Program-made: the position numbers and the translations under genes
Assembly: GCA_964019135.1 (NCBI GenBank)
Contig: OZ025255.1
Coordinates: forward strand, 20,995,708 to 21,059,707
Length of the DNA stretch: 64,000 nucleotides
DNA from: Arenicola marina
Lineage: Eukaryota; Annelida; Polychaeta; Arenicolidae
Direction of reading: 5' to 3'
The notes under the pieces: model-generated
What the model saw: the letters and a program-made list of their open reading frames with translations, nothing else
The model's database searches: none
Told to the model about the DNA's origin: nothing
Shown here: positions 58,001 to 64,000 of the stretch, piece after piece
Layout of the letters: each line of letters opens with the position of its first letter
Numbering within the stretch: the first letter of the stretch is position 1

Positions 58001-61000
58001 CCCCATACCCCCCCCTCCCCTGCTTCCGCCCTTAAACATCGTCTTAGATGGTAACACAGAAATGTTAGTAATTAAACGCTTGACTACAGTACTGCACCTG
58101 TCCTGTCTAGAAACTCAAGGAGAACGAGTCCTTGTGTCGTCAACTGAAATAATTTTGCGTGGAAATATTTCTTAACCGAGCATTAATATCAATATATATT
58201 ACTTCACGTATTTCTCCATATCATCGCACACGTCATATAAAGGCACAAGTGTCAGTAGGACATTACACTGTTTACCTCAATCATATGCCGGACGTGTGAG
58301 AAGTTGTCCATAACTTTGGCGTTCACGCGTTTCAGATCCATCTCCTGCTTCACATTGTAGAGTGTGCCTCGCACAGCCGCGCTTTCAGCACTGAAGAACG
58401 TCTTCATAGTGTCCTGCGAAATATAATAAAAAGGAACATATCTACAACCTAATTAGGATAGCTAAACACATATTGTAAATGCAAATACGATGGGAATCTT
58501 TTCTGCAATATAGCGTCTGAGAGATGAAACTTTTCTTAACAATCCAACTTTCACACTTTTCCAATTAAAGGGCTTATATATATTTCATATAGGCGCATTA
58601 TTGCAAACACTTGGTCAACTTCCCTCACTATCTATTTAATTGGTCCTTATAAAGGATACCAGGAAATGTCATTAATTACCTGGAGCAGCAGACCCTCCAT
58701 GTGGAATTCCTGCGGCGTTGGGATGAGGCCGTCCAAGCGCGAGTCGGCGGTTGGTGCCCGGCAACGCCGCTGTTTGGCAGTTCGCATACGGTCTAGGCTC
58801 AGGCCGTCACCGTTGCAAAGGATGGGGAGCACGTGTGCGCCGCGCCGGGGGACATATTCGTGCAAATGTTCCATTATGGTGAGGACTCCTTCTTGGGACG
58901 ACGGGTTGGCGTTGATCACACCCAGGCTGATGACTTCAGACTTCTCCGACATCGCGTCCTGGTAGTCATGGGGCAGGTGTGCATTCCAGGTGATGCTGCT
59001 GATAGCTTCAACAGCACCCACCAAAATGCCTTTGACACAGTGTGTCATGCGTGTCCTGAGGAGATCCTGATCACCAGCCGTGGGCACAAAGGCTGACAAC
59101 GGTAGTGTTCTGGCAAGTGACGTCGTATTGTCCTGAAAAGAGAAAATATAGATAGGATTGATTAAAATATACTACATAAACAAAATACTAATAAAAGGGT
59201 GATTTGGAGACCGACGATGAAAAAATATGTTGCTGGTACATTGGCTAATAATAAAAGGTTGAGAAGTGGAGTTTTGAAACTTGATACAAATTATTAGGAA
59301 CAGTAAAATACTACGAAGAGAAATGTATGCGCCATACGCAATGTCCATCTCATTACCAGGCAGTGAAAACAGTAGCCAGAAAACTAGAATAAATTGGCAT
59401 TCCGTTGAAAGAAAGTTACATTTGGCAGTATAATATAAAAACGGCTTACGGTCAAGTGCAAAGAGCCGGTTCTGTTCTTGGCGGCGAATGCCAGTGCCAT
59501 CAAGTGAAACTTGTTGGCATCCTCTTTGCCTTGGCAATGACTCTCTGTCTCCCACTGTACGTTATCCCAGCACAGGGTGTACGCGTTTCGCTGGTCGAAG
59601 GCCAGTCGCCGTCGAATCTGCACTTGTCTTCGTAAGGCTGTCTGCATAAATGAAAGAGTTTATATCTATATAAATAGTCAATCAATAGCACAGCATACAA
59701 GCTTCGGAAAAAATACAGAATTATCAGTATATATCGAGTTAACCATTGCAAATATATCATTAAAAAAAGAAGTTCTATTCAAGCAAATCAATCGTTCGGC
59801 TGTGCCTGGTTCTACTTACAAAGGCAGTAATTCACACATAGGGTACTTTGGCTTTTGGTGATGTCCATCAACAACTGTGTGGGTATATATATCAAGATGC
59901 AAGGCAAATATTTCACATGCTCTCACCTCGATGTCTGCCTGCCAAATAACCACTGCCTGATCACCCTGTGCCGCCAAAGTATCCACGAGGCTGCGGGCCA
60001 CCCACACAGATTGGCACAGACCAAAGAAGTTCCATCGCCGGAAAATCCTCTGTGTCACGCCCTGACGCCACATTTCCACGGCCATGCACGCCTGGAACCA
60101 TTTATATTTCTGTGGCTTGGCTGAATGCAGGACAACGGACATAAGAAGCCCCTTCCGGGCCACACGTATGGAGTCCGCTTCGTCTATGTCCAGTATCCTT
60201 AGGGAAGAAAGGAAATTAAGACTAAATAATTACTTTATTTACATTATATGTACATATATTCGCTGACTTTATTCCAGTCTTCGAAAGTTAAGTTAAGTTA
60301 ATAATCACGCGTCATTGAATAACTTACGGCGAAAAACTTAAATTTATATTATATATAGCTAATTGTCTACTAATCACAAAGAAGCCAAAAAAGGTTGGCC
60401 TTTGTAACTTTTCCTGAGAATCAAGTGCCGTATAAAATAAAAGGGAAATCTCTAATTAAACTTCTGAAACATATATATACATATATAGCAATGTGACATG
60501 TTTGTAAATATATGCACTTAATACATACCTCTTGGCAGTGCTTCTGCCACGCTGGTAATGCCTACGCATCTGCTCAGCACTGGGAAGCAGTGCATCCACC
60601 GCCGCGTTGACGGAAGGCAGCTTGCCTTTTACCTCCTCTTCCACCTGCTCCCAATGGAAGCGCTGAAGGGAATACAGGGAGAAACGCGCAGACAAGGTAT
60701 CGATGTCTGTGTCAGCTCGTTTAAGCTGCGACATCTCGTTGCGTATCATCCACGCTGCTACATCACGAATAGCTGCCTTTGCTGCCGGAGACTCCTTGAT
60801 GAGTAAACGCAACAGGGCAGGGTATCTGGAGTCCTCCAACAAGTCATGAGCTTGTTCCTGAAATAATAGCGGTTCGTGGTGTATTTTTCATTCTTCATTC
60901 TTCATTCCAAATATGGACGAAAGATGTTTGGCTGAAGACTTTCGTAAGGGCACAAAATGAGCAAATTTGTTATTCGTAAAGAGCACTACCGGTACATATA

Positions 61001-62707
61001 TATGTCAACGACCATGGCAGATAGATATGCTACAGAGAACAAGTTCAAGACAGCAGTACCTTAAAAGATAACCGTCCAACTGGTTCTTCTTCAAAATCTT
61101 CAATGAGGCCTCTAAATTCTGGAGGCTCATCTTCAGGAACGCCTTCTCCAAGTAAGGCAGCATCCACAGGACATTCTTGCCTGTCTGCAGCCTGTATCAA
61201 AAATTGTACAAATGGCTAAGTAAACAGTTTTCTACATCAAACTATACATATCACCAAAAGAATAATTCCATAATTGTCTGATTAAAACCCTTATTTTTTG
61301 TAGACATAGTGATCAACTAATAAAGATTTATTACATACACCTAATACTAAATTTAATGAGGTATCAAGGCACTTATATAGTCTTACTTCTTCAAAGAACA
61401 GCCTATGTTCAGCGGATTCTCCTGTGGCACCAGTCAAACTGGGTTTATCTGTAGTGTCACTGGGGCTTTGTAGAGTATTCCTATGACCTGCAAATGGGTG
61501 ATATCATACAAAAGTGTGACTAATGTTTGTACTTCATGCCATCATGCAATAAGATGCATCTTTCAATAATACAAGTCATTAAAAAACAGTGTCAGTTGAC
61601 AGTATTAACTGTAGATCAGATATTGTTGCAATTGAATCAAACCCAGTATTGTTACAAGTATACATACCTAGGCATGGGTAGACTTAATTGATCATATATA
61701 GCTATCATTATGTTCTAATGCATACAAAAAATGGCATTATTATTAAAGTTACAGACCTTCAACATGGGTTTACAGATATAGATTACATATAATGATTCTT
61801 AATTAATTGCTATTGACTGTTGTGTACCAACCTTCATCTCCAAGACTTATGCAGCTATCAGGGGTATTCCGTTGATCTGGTTTCTGTCAATGGTAAATCA
61901 AATAATTGATCAGATATCCTTCACTTAAGAAACAATCATAACAACTACTTCACAGTTAAGTTATGTAGCCTGAAGGTTCAGACGTTACAATTTGACAGTC
62001 TGATGATGTACTGTAATGTTCAGATGTTACAGTTTTGACAGTTTGATGCAGACTGTCAAACTGTAATATCTGAACATTCAGGCTAGATTATGGTACATAT
62101 CTTACATTTCACTTACAGCATATTTTTGAAATAAAAATCAGCATATTTTTGAAATAAAAATCAGCATATTTTTGAAATAAAAATGAGCATATTTTTGAAA
62201 TAAAAATGAGCATATTTTTGAAATAAAAATTAGCATATGTTTTAATTAAAAAGCATATATTATATATGAGGGAAGATATGTCTGGGACCAACTGTTTCAG
62301 CCCCAGTTACCCAAGTTTGATTTAGGTGGAGGGGGGGGGGGGGTAGAGGGATGCACTTATCCCTAGAGAAGTTCAATAACACTTATTAAGGAAGAATGCC
62401 CCTCTCCCTCAAGGTCGCCCCCCCCCCCCCTGATATGAATACATACCTTAGAGCCTTTTGTCAGAGGGGTTGTTGCTGGTCTTTTTTTCGTGAACCGATA
62501 TTTTGATCGCCTGTCCTTCTTCCCTACAGCTTGTCGCAGGCGGCCCAGACAATCGTAGCAACAGAAGCCATTCAGGCTACGAACATGTGGAAATACAACG
62601 CGTGCTGTCACAGGAGTTGTCACCTTCAATAATGTGTAACGATTAAAGTTTCGTCCGGTCTTCACAGAAATATCTTGATTACAAGTGACACAAACTTGTG
62701 GAGACAT
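55009..62707 (-). CDS. Academ-type transposase with zinc motif and tandem PHD fingers (at least 14 exons)
   Basis: Exons on the minus strand, in order: 62707-62447, 61883-61832, 61487-61387, 61191-61060, 60857-60529, 60197-59927, 59641-59450, 59132-58680, 58413-58276, 57089-56892, 56704-56435, 56294-56073, 55904-55773, 55388-55009; about 1,040 aa. All junctions are GT-AG and in phase except 58276 to 57089 (phase 0 to 1), where an exon is probably missing. N-terminus: CVTC...CCYDC zinc motif. Exon 7 has CWDNVQWE (likely first Asp), exon 8 CNGDGLSLDRM (second Asp). Exons 10-12 encode two PHD fingers (YAFCWCHEG...WFCSPAC and IYCTCQRR...WYCSVIC). Exon 13 has LTWERLVNKSG and LDLENECLNNQFK (likely Glu). 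DN, GD and D..E motifs and the RLDGLIPTPQEFH context fit DUF6589/Academ transposases. The catalytic assignments are inference. Confidence 0.85.
56073..57089 (-). other. Tandem PHD fingers within the transposase
   Basis: Three exons encode two C4HC3-type fingers. The first has the C-x-C pair in CWCHEG, then CCASDC, WYHLQC and WFCSPAC. The second has IYCTC, ECQAADNC, WYHPDC and WYCSVIC. PHD fingers usually read histone H3 tails. Position: after the second acidic motif and before the glutamate motif, that is, as an insertion within the catalytic fold. Confidence 0.85.
57090..58275 (-). other. Long transposase intron with repeats and a MITE
   Basis: Contains direct repeats of GGGAATATAAGTCAGTATAA at about 57104 and 57141, a tandem of GTAATAACATAACATAACAC-like units at about 57655-57790, an alternating GCGCGC run at 57608-57617, and a hAT-like MITE. 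Flanking exon phases disagree (0 then 1), so an exon of 3n+1 bases may be lost or unrecognised here. Confidence 0.6.
57810..58034. mobile_element. hAT-like MITE, copy 3, diverged
   Basis: Left end CAGGGGCGACCCGG, right end CTTCCGCCCTT, with G runs and C runs inside and the word TAACAGTGTATGTTCA (inverse of GAACATACACTGTTA in copies 1 and 2). Flanks TAACATC and AAACATC are similar. It lies in an intron of the transposase gene. Confidence 0.6.
61966..62095. mobile_element. 130-bp inverted-repeat MITE-like segment in transposase intron 1
   Basis: The outer 37 bases at each side are inverses with few mismatches (TAGCCTGAAGGTTCAGACGT versus the inverse of the right end TAGCCTGAATGTTCAGATAT, then TTGACAGTCTG). 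No coding capacity. Confidence 0.7.
62118..62235 (+). repeat. 22-bp tandem repeat in transposase intron 1
   Basis: About five to six copies of GCATATTTTTGAAATAAAAA. The period is about 22 bases. It gives a spurious minus-strand peptide. Confidence 0.9.
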
Positions 62708-62758
62708 ACTACTGGAGATAGAAGCACAAGTCCTTCGATTTCACCATGGCCATTTGTT

Positions 62759-63036
62759 TTGTTTACCTTGACCATGTGCTTTTGTTGACAAAAATGCCGT
62801 TCACGGCGGAAGTCGCGCGACGCGAGACAGAAACGTGGTTTTGTACGCGCATGCGCATCGAATCATGGCGGCAGGAGAAAACTTTGAAATCTTCAGCAAG
62901 CACTTTGAAAGATAGATGAATGCGCCGATTAACGTGACAAACATTTTAATGAGCGACGAATGCTTCACAAAAGTATATGGAACAAGAAACTACATGTTTA
63001 AATGGTGAGTGTTACGTTTTTATTCTGACACAAACG
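62759..63036. repeat. Right terminal inverted repeat, 278 bp
   Basis: Inverse of 51873-52150 with about two differences. The transposase ATG at 62707 lies 52 bp inside it, so each TIR seems to serve as promoter of the gene next to it. Confidence 0.95.
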
Positions 63037-64000
63037 TCAAAATATATCTAATATGAATAGACATTGCCTAAGTTGCGAGCTCACCCAAATAAAAAAAAAA
63101 TAAAGGCCTAGCTCTTAAAGCTGCTGTATCAACGGCAGCAGCCAGCTGTCCTAATCTTATAGGTTTCTAGACAACTAGACTCAAAACCAATACAGGTATA
63201 GTTGGTTTGAGGTTGAGTTAGCTTGGGGTCGAGTTGGCTTGGGGTTGAGTAGGTGATGGGTCGGGCATGTCGTGGGTCGAGTTGACTAGATGCCGTCTTA
63301 TATCTGCTGTATTAGCTGAAGTAGTTTATATTCTTAAAACTACCTGTACTGAAATATCTTATTTAAGTTATAGAACTGATATTTTTATCTATTTGTTTTA
63401 ATTAAAAATAAGATGGATGGCTTAGTTGTTTAACGGTAATATTTGGGCTTAAAGTCATATATGCAGAGAAATACAAAAATAAGTAGTTGCTTGAGTCTAT
63501 AATTAATCATATTAGATCTATTTTATGATAATTAATATCTTATTCATTTTTTTTCCTTTTGCTAAAATTATATATAGGTTGATGAGATATTTTTAAATCA
63601 AGTTTATACCTGGTCATAGATTTATAGCAATCTATACCTATCTATGTACCAGGTATATGTTCATAAAAAAGCTAAATATGGCAAACAAAAATTGATGACA
63701 ACATGTCCATAAATATTTCTATTTATATTAGAAGGACTTTAATAGATCTATATCATTTCTATTAAAACTATTTTCGAAGGTAACTCCTTCATGAAAAACA
63801 TATTTTCATTGCCTGTTGTGACCTATCCATGAGAACAGATACTGAACAATTGCTAAATACACCATGAGTAAGCTTCTTGAACACTCACACCATGTCAGAA
63901 GTATGTTTTATCATCATCCTTCTTCTTCTACCATTCTAGCAATCTATAACATGTTTTATAGCAGGCTTTACGCGGTTGTGACCTGTCCATGAGAACATAT
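63037..64000. other. Flank right of the DNA transposon, no gene
   Basis: AT-rich. 63190-63285 holds degenerate repeats of GGGTTGAGTTGGCTTG-like words. Near the end GTGACCTRTCCATGAGAACA occurs twice (63819-63838 and 63977-63996), a short direct repeat about 158 bases apart. Confidence 0.45.

Larger units (their letters stand above)
51873..63036. mobile_element. AcademH-like DNA transposon encoding a RecQ-type helicase and a PHD-finger transposase
   Basis: 11,164 bp bounded by 278-bp inverted repeats (51873-52150 and 62759-63036). By eye they differ at only about two positions (near 52113 and 52122), so roughly 99% identical. Inside are two converging spliced genes, a helicase (+) and a transposase (-). 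Academ is a eukaryotic DNA-transposon superfamily, and its AcademH lineage is described as carrying a helicase; the motifs fit that description. No clear target duplication is seen (left flank TTGT, right flank TCAA). The intact helicase and near-identical ends indicate very recent mobility. Confidence 0.85.

Overview
The window looks like a piece of an animal nuclear genome, most likely a marine invertebrate (lophotrochozoan or invertebrate deuterostome; the species cannot be fixed from sequence alone). Coding exons are split by GT-AG introns, intergenic DNA is long and AT-rich, and about two thirds of the window is mobile or tandemly repeated DNA: BEL/Pao, CR1/Jockey-like and L1/Tx1-like retroelements, a tRNA-derived SINE, hAT-like MITEs, foldback elements and minisatellites. 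The one clear host gene is a giant GRL101-type receptor.

Layout. 2.7-9.2 kb (+): a receptor gene with signal peptide, Cys-rich ectodomain, C-type lectin domain split by an intron, LDLa modules, leucine-rich repeats and a rhodopsin-like seven-helix domain; two reading-frame breaks make it a possible pseudogene or an assembly casualty. 11.2-14.3 kb (-): a 5'-truncated non-LTR retrotransposon with endonuclease and reverse transcriptase, broken once in an A-run. 16.7-26 kb: a repeat field with hAT-like MITEs, an 829-bp inverted-repeat element, about 25 copies of a 59-bp minisatellite, a 2-kb foldback element with arms made of tandem repeats, a 105-bp tandem array and a SINE with a perfect 12-bp target-site duplication. 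27.5-29.4 kb (-): remnant of an L1/Tx1-like element, itself interrupted.

30.2-49.4 kb: a BEL/Pao LTR retrotransposon (470-bp LTRs, gag, protease, RT, RNase H, integrase) whose outer 5-bp target duplication TGTAC is still perfect although its 3' LTR is split by an 11.2-kb insert. That insert consists of two almost identical 2.79-kb head-to-tail units plus a third unit swollen by satellites of about 21 bp; each unit carries six TGACGTCA octamers.

51.9-63.0 kb: the most striking object, an 11,164-bp DNA transposon with 278-bp terminal inverted repeats that differ at only about two positions. It carries two multi-exon genes that converge tail to tail 11 bp apart: a complete 437-aa RecQ-type DExH helicase (+, six exons) and a transposase of roughly 1,040 aa (-, at least 14 exons). 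The transposase has DN, GD and D..E motifs typical of DUF6589/Academ-type transposases, with tandem PHD fingers lying between the second acidic motif and the glutamate region. I interpret it as an AcademH-like (helicase-encoding Academ) element that moved very recently. The helicase and transposase presumably act together: the transposase on the TIRs, the helicase in unwinding or repair of the intermediate, and the PHD fingers in chromatin contact.
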